Position numbers and translations under genes: made by a program | The notes under the pieces: model-generated | Databases searched by the model: none | The model's input: only the letters and a program-made list of their open reading frames with translations | Told to the model about the DNA's origin: nothing | Shown here: piece by piece, positions 1-8,409 of the stretch | Position numbering within the stretch: position 1 is the first letter of the stretch | How the letters are laid out: each line of letters starts with the position of its first letter | Assembly (NCBI GenBank): GCA_937899245.1 | Contig: CALDKB010000058.1 | Span: 1-39,298 of the forward strand | Length of the DNA: 39,298 nucleotides | From: an uncultured Bacteroidales bacterium | Lineage (GTDB): Bacteria > Bacteroidota > Bacteroidia > Bacteroidales > ML635J-15 | Direction of reading: 5' to 3'

Positions 1-41
1 TTATGGCAACAAGCACAACACAACGCAAAATAGGAATATAT

Positions 42-67
42 CCGTCCCCAATCCGCTAGGGGGACGG
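42..67. other. GC-rich inverted repeat at the left edge
   Basis: An 8-bp perfect inverted repeat (CCGTCCCC at 42-49, GGGGACGG at 60-67) with a 10-nt loop sits in AT-rich DNA. No T-run follows on either side, so it is not a clear intrinsic terminator. It may end a gene lying left of the window. Bases 1-41 and 68-127 hold nothing recognisable. Confidence 0.4.
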
Positions 68-127
68 AAAAGATGACTGCGGAAAAAGCAATTTTATAAG
101 TTTAGTTATAATTAAATTTTTAAAGAG

Positions 128-880
128 ATGAAAAAGAATGTTTTTATATCACTACTCGTTGTAGCAATGGGAGTTATGTTTATAAGTTGCGACCGCGGAC
201 CTTTTAGTGTGTTCAAACCTAACGAAGAACTTTTTGAATATACTTGCTATGACAAAGGAAGTTACTGGGTTTATGAGGATTCGGCAACTCATAAAACTGA
301 TAGTCTTGTTGTTATAACAAAACCCATTAAGACGGTAACAACTGCCGATTATGGATACGATGTCACTACAAAAACATTCCGTTTTCATTATGTTTATGCA
401 AGCGAAATTGTAAATATTAAGGATACTTTTATTTTTGAGCCGACAGTTCATGGATATCTGCTTCGTACTGATTTAGGTTGGAATCCAGAATGGTATTACA
501 CATATCCTTTCCCGTATAACAATAATGGAAAAAATTTTCGCGGTACATATATGCTCGGTTATATGAATATGCCAACCCCTATTGATGATTCTCAAGGGAA
601 AAATTACTGCATAACAAATGCAATGCCTTGGTGTGACAAATATTATCAGTCTTATGTTGTGGAAACTAACAAATATTATGATGTAAAAAGAATTGTAACA
701 ATAAGCAATGCTCGAGATGAACTATATTCTGGCAGATCTCATTTTGATTCAATTGTTTCATACTGGGCAAGAAATATCGGTGTTGTGCGCTGGGAATGTT
801 ACGACTCTACATCATCGTCCATAATGAACTTGGTAAGATATGATGTAAAAAATTTAAAGAAGAAAGAATTAAAAAACTAA
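128..880 (+). CDS. hypothetical lipoprotein, 250 aa
   Basis: I do not recognise the family. The protein opens with a short basic region, a hydrophobic stretch and a lipobox ending FISC, with Cys21 the likely lipidation site, so it should be an outer-membrane or periplasmic lipoprotein. The body is rich in Tyr, Asp, Asn and Thr and shows no catalytic motif. The ATG at 128 follows an A-rich leader without a Shine-Dalgarno, as is usual in Bacteroidetes. The next gene begins four bases after the stop, so the two are probably co-transcribed and the pair may act together at the cell surface. That neighbour carries a DGR-like lectin domain, which makes this lipoprotein a possible accessory or anchor for it; this is inference from position only. 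Confidence 0.8.
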   Translation: MKKNVFISLLVVAMGVMFISCDRGPFSVFKPNEELFEYTCYDKGSYWVYEDSATHKTDSLVVITKPIKTVTTADYGYDVTTKTFRFHYVYASEIVNIKDTFIFEPTVHGYLLRTDLGWNPEWYYTYPFPYNNNGKNFRGTYMLGYMNMPTPIDDSQGKNYCITNAMPWCDKYYQSYVVETNKYYDVKRIVTISNARDELYSGRSHFDSIVSYWARNIGVVRWECYDSTSSSIMNLVRYDVKNLKKKELKN

Positions 881-884
881 TAAA

Positions 885-1610
885 ATGAAAAAAACAACAT
901 ATATATTATGCTATCTGATAGTGTTTTTATTACTATCAGTACACATAAAAATAGTTAGTGCGCAAAGCGGAGATACTGTGTATTTCGATCAGCAGACCCC
1001 TGTTATTGGAAGGATTGTTAATACAGAAGTTCCTATAGCATCTACATTTACAACTTATGCAAAAATATACTTTGGAGACACCGTTACAATTGATAGTTTA
1101 TCATACTTATTACCAACAGATTTTATTATATCCAATGCAACTAATATTGTTGGAACATACTATCCTTTTGATAGCGTTACATTATGCATTTCCATACAGA
1201 ATAATGATTATAGTAACTTGCCATTTTATCCTTGTGAGTTTTCTTGTAAGGTTAACTATACAACACATTCTTCTTTCTCTAATACTGAACTTGTGTTTAT
1301 GTCATACTATACACCTTATAACACCATAGAAATATGGGACTTGGCAGAATACAATTCCTTACCACGGCGTTGGCTTAATCCTAGTGACAATCCAAATGCA
1401 CAACGCAAACCTATTCAGCAGTCGTCAATTCCGCTGTCAGACATAACAGACTGGTCATTATACGAACCGTCTGACGAAAATTGGAATGACTGGCGTATAG
1501 ACAATTTCCGTGAAGTAGAAGTTGACGGGCTGGCGTATGCCAACGATAGCAGAATTGCAAGAGCTGAAAGACAACTGTGTATGGGAGTGGACAACACAAA
1601 ACAATGTTAA
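885..1610 (+). pseudogene. secreted protein, N-terminal part of a frameshifted DGR-target-like gene
   Basis: A signal peptide spans residues 1-27 (cleavage near SAQ), followed by a beta-rich, Thr/Ser/Tyr-rich region of unknown family. The frame remains plausible to about base 1490 (residues DENWNDWRID). It then runs into sequence that makes sense only in another frame: in the +1 frame the DNA from about 1522 encodes a C-type-lectin domain, whereas this frame yields an unrelated 30-residue tail and stops at 1610. The most likely reading is one gene of about 885-1839 broken by an indel between about 1490 and 1525. The octamer TGGCGTAT occurs on both sides of the break, so a small deletion or recombination could have caused it. 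A sequencing error remains possible. Confidence 0.7.
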
Positions 1611-1839
1611 CGGCTATCTCGTGACGGGACCTAATGGCAACTCTATATTCCTTCCTGCTGCTGGCATCCGCGGCGGTAGTGAGCTCTACCATGCCGGTTC
1701 CCACGGCCACTACTGGTCGAGTTCGCTCCGCACGGGCAGTACGGACGTCGCATGGTACTTGGACTTCGGTTCGTACGGTCACTGCATGAACATCAGCTAC
1801 CGCTACTATGGACAATCTGTTCGCGCTGTCTGCCCGTAG
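1522..1839 (+). pseudogene. C-terminal C-type-lectin (FISUMP/DUF1566-like) domain with DGR-type variable region
   Basis: This is read in the frame +1 relative to 885-1610. It opens with LTGWRMPTIAELQEL, then a CVWEWTTQNNVNGY segment and FLPAAG, and ends GQSVRAVCP. That is the layout of the C-type-lectin domains at the end of Bacteroidales DGR target proteins and of DUF1566/major paralogous-domain proteins. The TTG at 1522 is only the first possible initiator in frame; a TAG at 1516-1518 blocks extension upstream, so this piece is better seen as the displaced C-terminus of the upstream gene than as a separate protein. The last 180 bases are clearly richer in C and G than the upstream half of the gene. 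Confidence 0.75.
1654..1839 (+). other. putative DGR variable region (VR)
   Basis: Within the lectin domain, positions that are Asn in the known template-like form of this domain are occupied by many different residues (Ile, Gly, Tyr, His, Arg, Ser, Asp, Val, Cys). Nearly all of these codons end in C or T (ATC, GGC, TAC, CAT, CAC, CGC, AGT, GAC, GTC, GGT, TGC). That is the expected footprint of adenine-specific mutagenic retrohoming acting on AAC/AAT template codons. Invariant scaffold words (AG, GSHGHYWSSSL, GQSVRAV) alternate with the variable sites. No reverse transcriptase and no A-rich template repeat are present in the window, so the retroelement would have to lie outside it. Confidence 0.65.
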
Positions 1840-1932
1840 AGAATTTATATAGCTTCAACAACACAAAATATTGGCAAAAAAATATTATGGCGCCTAAAAT
1901 TTTTTCGGTAGCCGTTTTTTTGCAATTATGAT

Positions 1933-1940
1933 TATTTTTG
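1933..1940 (+). promoter_or_regulatory. -7 box (TATTTTTG) of the nitroreductase gene
   Basis: TATTTTTG fits the Bacteroides -7 consensus TAnnTTTG and lies 29 bases before the ATG at 1969. No TTTG at the ideal 19-21 nt upstream distance was found, so only half of the promoter is supported. Confidence 0.4.
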
Positions 1941-1968
1941 CAGACACAATTTCAAAAACATAAGCAAT

Positions 1969-2607
1969 ATGGCTGACAATTATTTGGAAAACAGATACGA
2001 AGAGGTTTTTGGTTCGGGAGCAACAAAATCTCACCCCAGGCACATCAATACAATAGATACGCTAATTGCCAAAAATCGTAGTTATCGTGGCTATCAGAAG
2101 GATTATGTGATTCGTCGCGAAATGATGGAACGCATTGTGGCTGTAAACACGAAAATTCCATCGGGAAAAAATCAGCAGGTTTTGCGCTTTAAGATTGTTA
2201 CCAAAGATACTGGTGCCGAAAAAGTCTTGAAAAACATTAAGCTCGGCGGCGCATTGCCCGAACTTCATTTGCCGTTTGAAGGTACTGAACCCGAAGCATT
2301 TGTAATTGTTTGCTCTACTGTTTCAGAAAATAAGATTGTTGATATAGACCTTGGTATTTCTATGCAGTCTATGCTTCTTAAGGCAGTCGAGATGGGCTTG
2401 AACGGCATTATCATTTGTGCATTCAACAAGGAGGAAATAAAGAAGGAATTCAATCTTCCGTACGAACCGGCTGCTATAGTTGCCATAGGCAAGGGTGCCG
2501 AAAAGATTGAAATGGTGCAGATATCCGAGTCCGACAGCCACGCATATTACCGCGAGAACGGAATCCACTATGTGCCAAAGGTTAAGATTGAAGATTTGAT
2601 GCTCTAA
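1969..2607 (+). CDS. nitroreductase family protein
   Basis: This 212-residue protein has the plan of the FMN-dependent nitroreductase fold. An N-terminal segment has paired Arg residues (RSYRGYQ, VIRREMMERIV), followed by SGKNQQVLRF, which matches the nitroreductase 'S..N.Q.W' flavin-binding motif. Then come a central IDLGISMQSMLLKAVEMGLNG helix-type segment and a GKGAEK loop near the C-terminus. The family uses NAD(P)H to reduce quinones, nitro compounds or flavins in the cytosol; the physiological substrate cannot be read from sequence. A -7 box precedes it. It stands alone: the upstream gene is a secreted protein and the next gene starts about 140 bp later. Confidence 0.8.
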   Translation: MADNYLENRYEEVFGSGATKSHPRHINTIDTLIAKNRSYRGYQKDYVIRREMMERIVAVNTKIPSGKNQQVLRFKIVTKDTGAEKVLKNIKLGGALPELHLPFEGTEPEAFVIVCSTVSENKIVDIDLGISMQSMLLKAVEMGLNGIIICAFNKEEIKKEFNLPYEPAAIVAIGKGAEKIEMVQISESDSHAYYRENGIHYVPKVKIEDLML

Positions 2608-2750
2608 AAAATATTCTATTTGCACCCTGAGCGGGCTTGCGCTGAGCGTCAGCCAATGCAAAAGGTCGATGACGGAAAGACAATTCATCAACGCGGCTTC
2701 GACTATCGCTCTGCCAGCGGGATTGGTTAGTATAAACTTTTTGAATAACA

Positions 2751-3326
2751 ATGTCCGAAGAATTCCCGATAGAACAACATCCTTGGCAGCCATTTCTTCC
2801 CGATGGCGCAGAAATTTTAATGCTGGGTAGTTTCCCGCCAAAACCAGAACGCTGGAGCATGGATTTCTATTATCCTAACATTCAGAACGATATGTGGCGG
2901 ATTATGGGCTTGATTTTTTACAACGACAAGGATTATTTTATAGCGCCAGTAGGAAAGAAATTCCGCTTTTGCCACGAAAAAGTTGTGAAATTCTGTACCG
3001 AAAAGCATATTGCTATTTTTGACGCGGCGACATCTGTGCGCCGATTGAAGGACAATGCATCCGACGCATTTCTTGAAATAGTTGTTCCGACAGATATTCC
3101 TGCTTTGCTGCGGAAAATTCCAAATTGTCGCAAGGTGGTTTCTACTGGGGGAAAATCGGCTGAAACTATTGCATCACAGTTGGGATGTAAAGTGCCAGAA
3201 GTTGGCGGTTCATCCGAATTTGTACTTGACGGTCTGTTATTTAAATTCTATCGTATGCCTTCATCCTCGCGTGCATATCCGCTGAAATTGGAAAAAAAAG
3301 CAGAAGCGTATAGGAAGATTTTTTAG
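2751..3326 (+). CDS. uracil-DNA glycosylase superfamily protein
   Basis: The 191-residue protein has the short alpha/beta layout of the UDG superfamily. An early LMLGSFPP motif (about residues 23-30) occupies the place of the catalytic-water loop (GLNPG in Mug-type enzymes), followed by FYYPNIQNDMW. A late RMPSSSRAYPL segment (about 168-178) corresponds to the second active-site motif (NPS-like, DNA minor-groove insertion). Such proteins remove deaminated or mispaired bases in base excision repair; which base this one removes is not evident, since the polar residue of family 1 motif A is absent. It lies beside convergent polA, the other repair-linked gene, but the strands differ, so they do not form an operon. 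The 143 bases before it hold only a small hairpin (GCTGA-GCG-TCAGC, 2641-2653). Confidence 0.75.
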   Translation: MSEEFPIEQHPWQPFLPDGAEILMLGSFPPKPERWSMDFYYPNIQNDMWRIMGLIFYNDKDYFIAPVGKKFRFCHEKVVKFCTEKHIAIFDAATSVRRLKDNASDAFLEIVVPTDIPALLRKIPNCRKVVSTGGKSAETIASQLGCKVPEVGGSSEFVLDGLLFKFYRMPSSSRAYPLKLEKKAEAYRKIF

Positions 3327-3526
3327 GGGGATACCTGCGTATTGTCTGCTATAGAGAATTGTCAATCAAAAATAGGTATTTCCACTTATCTCTTTTTGGG
3401 CTCTGCTAAATTTTCAATGTCGGTGCAAACCGAGGGCAATGAGCTTGCTAAAATTGCCGAGGTGCCGCCCGCAATCATTAGCGATAGCTAATAAATCTTC
3501 AATCTTCAATCCAAAATTTTCAACCT

Positions 3527-6337
3527 CTAATGCGCTTCCAGCCAGTCCTTTCCAAATCTTGCATCTACAATTAGCGGAACACTTAATTTTACGCAGTTCT
3601 GCATTTCTTCAACAACTATTTGCTTAACAATTTCCATTTCCGATTTAGGCACGTTGAAATTCAATTCGTCGTGTACTTGGAGAATCATCTTCGCCTGTAG
3701 GTTGTTTTCGCGGAAACGCTTGTAGATGTTTGCCATTGCTATTTTCACTATGTCGGCTGCAGAACCCTGAATTGGCGCGTTTACGGCATTTCTTTCGGCA
3801 AAACCTCGTACTATTGCATTGTGGCTGTTGATGTCGGGCAGGTAACGGCGGCGTCCGAACATTGTCTCCACGTATTCCTTTTCGCGTGCAATTTCAATGC
3901 TCTTTTCTATGTATTCCTTAACGCCGTGGAACGTCTCGAAATAGCTGTCAATTAGAGCTTTGCCTTCCTTCGCACTAATTTGCAGGCGCTGTCCCAGACC
4001 AAAAGCCGAAATGCCATAAATTATGCCGAAATTGGCTGTTTTTGCCTTAGATCGCATTTCGCGGGTTACATCTTTTTCGTCAACCTTGAAAATTTTTGCT
4101 GCCGTGGCTGCGTGAATGTCGGTGCTGTATTTGTTGAATGCATCGAGCATTGCAGAATCCTGACTCAAATGTGCCATTACGCGAAGTTCTATCTGCGAGT
4201 AGTCGGCCGAGAAGAAAATATGTTCGTCGTCGGAAGCGACAAATGCGCTCCTGATAACTTTGCCTCGTTCATCGCGGATAGGGATGTTCTGTAGGTTAGG
4301 ATTTGCAGAACTTAATCTGCCTGTTGCCGTAACGGCCTGGTTGAAACTTGTATGCAACATTCCCGTCTGTGGATTTACCAAGGTTGGCAAAACATCAACG
4401 TATGTGCTGATGAGCTTGTTTACAGAACGGTATTCCAGAATTTCGTTCACTATAGGGTGCTTGTCGATAAGTTTCTGAAGCTCTTCCTCGCTGGTGCTGT
4501 ATTGCTTGGTCTTGGTCATTTTTGGCTTCGGATCCACTTTCAGTTTTTCGAAAAGTATCACACCAAGTTGTCGTGGCGACGCAATGTTGAAGTTTTCGCC
4601 TGCATATTCGTAAATGCGATTTTCTATTTCGCCGAGTTCCTTCTGCAGTTCGCCAGAATATTCCTTCATTCTTTCAGAATCGATTCTAACGCCGGTTCTT
4701 TCCATCGAAATTAGCACTTTGACAAGTGGAAGTTCAATGTCGTAAAGAAGATTTTCTATGCCTTGTTCCCTGATTTTATCTAGAAGGATTTCTTTAAGCT
4801 GGAGGGTAATGTCTGCATCTTCGCACGAATAGTTGCTTGCTATTTTGCAGTCAACACTGCGCATTGAACGCTGATTTTTACCTTTTTCACCAATCAGATT
4901 CTCAATTGGAATCATCTTGTAGTCAAGATATTTCATGGCAAGAAAATCAAGATTGTGTTTTTCTTCAGGTTCCAAAATGTAGTGCGCAAGCATAGTGTCG
5001 AAACGTTTGTTCTCAACTTCAATGCCGTAGTTTGCAAGTATTTCAAGGTCATATTTTAGGTTCTGTCCTACCATTGTTTTCCCCTTGTCGGAAAATATCG
5101 GTTCGAAGAATTTCAATATTGCGTTTACAGCTTCGCGGTTTTCGGGACAAGCAACATAATATGCTACACCTTTTCCTGTGGAAAATGCCATTCCTACAAG
5201 TTCTGCCGTAATTGCATCGGTGCCAGTGGTTTCGGTGTCGAAACAATATTCGCTGATGTCGGCAAGTTTTTCAGCAAGCTGTTTGGCTTCGAAAGGCGTT
5301 TCAATCAAAGTGTACGAAACATCCTTGTCGTCGAAGTGACTGCTCGGTTTTGCAGCGGGCTGTTCTGCTTGCTGTTGTGCGGCTGCGGAGAACAGGTCCA
5401 GTTGCATTTGTTGTTGTGGCTGGGCTGTTGGTTTTGCCGGTTGTGGAGTTGTGGCTGAAAAACCTTTGCTTCCGAGTATTCTTTGCTTCAAGGTGAAAAA
5501 TTCTAACTCGTCGAATACTTTTGCAAGAGCCTCTGCGTCCGGCTCTTCGATTTTCATTTCCTCGAGAGTTACATCTGTTGGAACATCGGTTTTTATTGTT
5601 GCAAGCTGGTACGAAAGTCTCAGCTGGTCGATGTTGTTGGCAAAAGATTCCTTCTGCTTGCCTTTCAACTGGTCGATATTGCCGATAATTCCTTCGATGT
5701 CGCCATATTTTGCGATTAGGTTTGCGGCTGTTTTAGTTCCTACGCCTGGTACGCCGGGAATATTATCTATGCTGTCGCCCCAAAGAGCAAGAATGTCAAT
5801 GACTTTCTTAGGTGCGTCTATGCCAAATTTTTCATTCACTTCCTTTATGCCAAGAATCTCGGGAACGCTGCCTGAATGTGGCGGCTTGTATATGAAAATG
5901 TTTTCGTCAACAAGCTGACCGTAATCCTTGTCGGGCGTCATCATGTAGACTGTGTTTCCTTCCGTTCCAAACTTTTTTGCCAGAGTTCCAATGACATCGT
6001 CGGCTTCGTACCCCGCAATTTGTATAATTGGAATCCGGTATGCCTCAAGAATCTGCTTGATGTAAGGAACTGCAACTTTTATGTCTTCGGGTGTCGCTTC
6101 GCGGTTTGCCTTGTATTTCGGAAACATTTCGTGGCGGAAATTTGGTCCCGAAGGGTCGAAAGCGACTGCGATGTGTGTCGGCTGTTCACGTTTCAGCACG
6201 TCTTCAAGAGTGTTAACGAAGCCGAATATTGCAGATGTGTTTATCTTTTTGGAGTTTATTCTCGGGTTTTTGATGAATGCGTAGTATGCCCTGAATATCA
6301 AAGCATAAGCATCGAGAAAAAATATCTTGTTTGGCAT
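3527..6337 (-). CDS. polA: DNA polymerase I
   Basis: The 936-residue enzyme has all three classic domains. The 5'-3' exonuclease occupies residues 1 to about 290 (acidic motif GYEADDVIGTLA, and GDSIDNIPGVPGVGTKTA). A Gln/Ala-rich linker follows at about 295-335. The 3'-5' proofreading domain spans about 340-530 with intact acidic residues (FDTETTGTD near 364, NLKYDLEIL, YSCEDAD). The polymerase domain fills the rest: motif A SADYSQIELRV near 707, motif B RSKAKTANFGIIYG near 760, motif C LQVHDELNF near 883. It fills Okazaki gaps and acts in excision repair. All catalytic carboxylates seen are present, so both exonucleases should be active. Length matches E. coli Pol I (928 aa). It is monocistronic, with a -7-like box just upstream. 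Confidence 0.97.
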   Translation of the reverse strand: MPNKIFFLDAYALIFRAYYAFIKNPRINSKKINTSAIFGFVNTLEDVLKREQPTHIAVAFDPSGPNFRHEMFPKYKANREATPEDIKVAVPYIKQILEAYRIPIIQIAGYEADDVIGTLAKKFGTEGNTVYMMTPDKDYGQLVDENIFIYKPPHSGSVPEILGIKEVNEKFGIDAPKKVIDILALWGDSIDNIPGVPGVGTKTAANLIAKYGDIEGIIGNIDQLKGKQKESFANNIDQLRLSYQLATIKTDVPTDVTLEEMKIEEPDAEALAKVFDELEFFTLKQRILGSKGFSATTPQPAKPTAQPQQQMQLDLFSAAAQQQAEQPAAKPSSHFDDKDVSYTLIETPFEAKQLAEKLADISEYCFDTETTGTDAITAELVGMAFSTGKGVAYYVACPENREAVNAILKFFEPIFSDKGKTMVGQNLKYDLEILANYGIEVENKRFDTMLAHYILEPEEKHNLDFLAMKYLDYKMIPIENLIGEKGKNQRSMRSVDCKIASNYSCEDADITLQLKEILLDKIREQGIENLLYDIELPLVKVLISMERTGVRIDSERMKEYSGELQKELGEIENRIYEYAGENFNIASPRQLGVILFEKLKVDPKPKMTKTKQYSTSEEELQKLIDKHPIVNEILEYRSVNKLISTYVDVLPTLVNPQTGMLHTSFNQAVTATGRLSSANPNLQNIPIRDERGKVIRSAFVASDDEHIFFSADYSQIELRVMAHLSQDSAMLDAFNKYSTDIHAATAAKIFKVDEKDVTREMRSKAKTANFGIIYGISAFGLGQRLQISAKEGKALIDSYFETFHGVKEYIEKSIEIAREKEYVETMFGRRRYLPDINSHNAIVRGFAERNAVNAPIQGSAADIVKIAMANIYKRFRENNLQAKMILQVHDELNFNVPKSEMEIVKQIVVEEMQNCVKLSVPLIVDARFGKDWLEAH

Positions 6338-6354
6338 TTTTGTAAAATTTATTG

Positions 6355-6362
6355 CAAATGTA
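6355..6362 (-). promoter_or_regulatory. -7 box (TACATTTG) of polA
   Basis: On the minus strand TACATTTG matches TAnnTTTG, 18 bases before the polA start codon. The -33 element was not found at the usual distance. Confidence 0.4.
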
Positions 6363-6450
6363 AGTTAAATTTTAGACATCGGAGAGATGTGTTTTTTGTA
6401 AAAAACACTTTTGTGCCAAATATGTTCTTTGTAAAGAACTCTTGCGGTAC

Positions 6451-6708
6451 TTACCTAAAGTACAAGCACAGCCATAATATTCCACCGACTACTATAACGA
6501 AAAGTACGAGTACGCCGATAAGGAAAAATGGCATCATCTTTTTGCTGTGTTGTTCTTTCTTTGCTTTTGCCAGGTTGCGAAGTCCGGTTAATTTTTCTTC
6601 ATCAGGATTGCTTTTAATCGCAACGTTGAGAAGTTTTATTGCTTCATCGAACTTGTTTGTGGCAATTAGTTCGTTGGCTTTTGTGATGACGTCCTGAGTG
6701 GTAAGCAT
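6451..6708 (-). CDS. small TPR-like, C-terminally membrane-anchored protein
   Basis: An 85-residue protein. Residues 4-40 form a single TPR-like helical hairpin (ANELIATNKFDEAIKLLNVA) followed by a charged segment with NPDEEK. Residues 58-82 are one long hydrophobic helix ending almost at the C-terminus. It would be a tail-anchored inner-membrane protein with a small cytosolic helical domain. No specific function is assignable. It lies between glnA and polA on the same strand, behind its own -7-like box and the glnA terminator, so it is probably expressed by itself. Confidence 0.7.
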   Translation of the reverse strand: MLTTQDVITKANELIATNKFDEAIKLLNVAIKSNPDEEKLTGLRNLAKAKKEQHSKKMMPFFLIGVLVLFVIVVGGILWLCLYFR

Positions 6709-6730
6709 ATTGTTTATGTTTGCGTTTGTG

Positions 6731-6738
6731 CAAATTTA
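6731..6738 (-). promoter_or_regulatory. -7 box (TAAATTTG) of the small TPR-like gene
   Basis: On the minus strand TAAATTTG lies 22 bases before the start codon at 6708 and just after the glnA terminator. No well-spaced -33 box was found. Confidence 0.4.
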
Positions 6739-6749
6739 TAAAAAAACAA

Positions 6750-6779
6750 AAAAAGACCGCTCTGCAGAACGGTCTTTTT
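6750..6779 (-). terminator. intrinsic terminator after glnA
   Basis: A 10-bp stem (AAAAAGACCG / CGGTCTTTTT) with a 10-nt loop is followed on the minus strand by further T-rich sequence. It lies 20 bases beyond the glutamine synthetase stop. Confidence 0.85.
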
Positions 6780-6798
6780 ACAGTTATTGTGTTATTTC

Positions 6799-8316
6799 TT
6801 ACATGCAGTGGATGTACTTCTCAACCAATTCGCGAATTTCTTCGGTCTTGCCGTAAAGTTTTTCGCTCAGGCCCTTGTCGTTGTACGACTTAAGGTTCTT
6901 GATAACTTCGTCGATAAGTCCCGGCTGGAAAATTCTGTCTTTTTCGAAGAATTTGCGTTTTGCATCGAGTGCCAGTGCCGAATCCCAGCAGCAGTCTGGA
7001 AGTGCTTTCAGCTTGGCAAGTTTGTCCTTGAATGCTTCGCTGAAGATATTTACGTTTACGTAAAGGTCCTTTGCCATTTTCAAGCTGCCGCGCATTGTGA
7101 GACCGTGCTGAGCTGCAACGATGATTGCTGCCATATATAAATATAGGTCTGCAGAACCATCACCGCTACGGATTTCAACAGTCTGTTTGCTGTCGTATTC
7201 TGGTGCGTAGGTATTTTCCTGCGGGTTTGCATCGCGGAACATGTTGATGTCGCCTGTCCATCCTAACGGAACGCGTACAAGAACGCTTCTGTTGCGGTCG
7301 CCCCAGCAAATGTTTGTAGGTGCTTCCTGATGTGGAACAAGACGCAAGTATGAAGTAGGAATTGTGTTTCCGAATGCTGTGAGTGCATCTGCAAGGTCAA
7401 GGATTCCGGCAATCATCTTGCGGGCGTCGTCGCTGAGGATTCCATTTTCAACCATCATGTTTTTGCCGTCCTTCGAAAGCATCATGTGGATGTGAAGTCC
7501 GCTGCCTGCCTTTCCGACTGTGATCTTTGGTGCAAGACTCATGTTTACGCCGTAGTCGCAGCAAAGTTTGCGGAGAATCCATTTTGCAATGATAAGTTGT
7601 TCAACTGCCGATTCGGCTTCGCATGGAAGGAATTCGATTTCCTGCTGTTCGTAGTAGAAATCACCGTCAGTGAAATTGCCAACTTCTGAGTGTCCGTATT
7701 TTATCTTGCCGCCGCACTGTGCGATGAGGTGCATGGCTTCCTTGCGGATGAATTCGTAGTTTGCGAAAGGTGCAGATTCGTGATAGCCTTTCTGGTCAAC
7801 TGCCGGGAACATTGCATTTTCGCTCTTGTCGGCAATGATGTAGTATTCGAGTTCGCCCAGAGCCTTGAATGTGTAGCCGGTAGTTTCTTTCAGCTTCTGA
7901 TGTGCTTTCTTCAATATGTTTTCCGGTGATGATGCCAATGGCTTGCCTTCGTTGTCGTAGTACGAGCAAAGGATATCTACGCTAGGAATTTCCTCGAATG
8001 GGTTTACGAAAGCAGTTCTGTATTTTGGAATTACATAAAGGTCGCTCGAGCCAGCACCGATAAACGAGAATAGGCTTGAACCGTCAACACGTTCACCAGT
8101 GGTAAGAATCTGATCCAGATGGTCGATTCCGTTGATGATGAAGTTCAAGGTTTTCAATCTGCCGTCGCCACCTACGTAGCGGAAATTTAGCATTTCGATG
8201 TTGTTGTCGACTATGTACTTAATAATGTCTTTCTTTGTGAATTCTTCACATGGTTTTTGCAAATACCTTTCTAGAAGGTTCGGACTTAAGTCAAAATTTC
8301 TTTTTTCCATATCCAA
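6799..8316 (-). CDS. glnA: glutamine synthetase (type I-like family)
   Basis: This 505-residue protein has a beta-grasp N-terminal part (residues ~25-130, with GGDGRLKTLNF and ERVDGSSLF). A catalytic part follows, with YYEQQEIEF (metal-binding Glu residues), the ATP-site motif AGSGLHIHMMLS near 270-280, and DRNRSVLVRVP, the 'NRSA..RIP'-like glutamate-binding motif. VEIRSGDGSADLYLYMAAI carries the late catalytic Glu-Arg segment. The enzyme makes glutamine from glutamate, ammonia and ATP in the cytosol. The 'KPxxP' portion of the classical ATP signature reads APKITVG here, so it is a divergent branch and a related glutamate-amine ligase cannot be excluded. It is a single-gene unit closed by a strong terminator; the 93-bp divergent region to the next gene is very AT-rich and holds no clear -7 box. 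Confidence 0.85.
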   Translation of the reverse strand: MDMEKRNFDLSPNLLERYLQKPCEEFTKKDIIKYIVDNNIEMLNFRYVGGDGRLKTLNFIINGIDHLDQILTTGERVDGSSLFSFIGAGSSDLYVIPKYRTAFVNPFEEIPSVDILCSYYDNEGKPLASSPENILKKAHQKLKETTGYTFKALGELEYYIIADKSENAMFPAVDQKGYHESAPFANYEFIRKEAMHLIAQCGGKIKYGHSEVGNFTDGDFYYEQQEIEFLPCEAESAVEQLIIAKWILRKLCCDYGVNMSLAPKITVGKAGSGLHIHMMLSKDGKNMMVENGILSDDARKMIAGILDLADALTAFGNTIPTSYLRLVPHQEAPTNICWGDRNRSVLVRVPLGWTGDINMFRDANPQENTYAPEYDSKQTVEIRSGDGSADLYLYMAAIIVAAQHGLTMRGSLKMAKDLYVNVNIFSEAFKDKLAKLKALPDCCWDSALALDAKRKFFEKDRIFQPGLIDEVIKNLKSYNDKGLSEKLYGKTEEIRELVEKYIHCM

Positions 8317-8409
8317 TTCTATTTTTTATTTAAATTATTTTCCAAAAATTTTTTTGCTAAAATAATTAAAATAGTTCACTTTGCAATTTGTAAAAAGAAG
8401 TTTAATAAC

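Noticed and set aside
1411..1815. 134-aa minus-strand ORF opposite the lectin domain
   Set aside because: It is the antisense of the recognisable lectin domain and has no family features of its own.
885..1839. Programmed ribosomal frameshifting joining the two ORFs
   Set aside because: No slippery heptamer and no downstream pseudoknot were seen near 1490-1525; an indel or sequencing error is simpler.
1..1968. DGR template repeat or reverse transcriptase near the variable region
   Set aside because: No AAC-rich copy of 1654-1839 and no RT motif could be found on either strand in the window.
2582..2860. 92-aa minus-strand ORF between nitroreductase and UDG-like genes
   Set aside because: It overlaps the start of the UDG-like gene and has no recognisable motif; probably chance.
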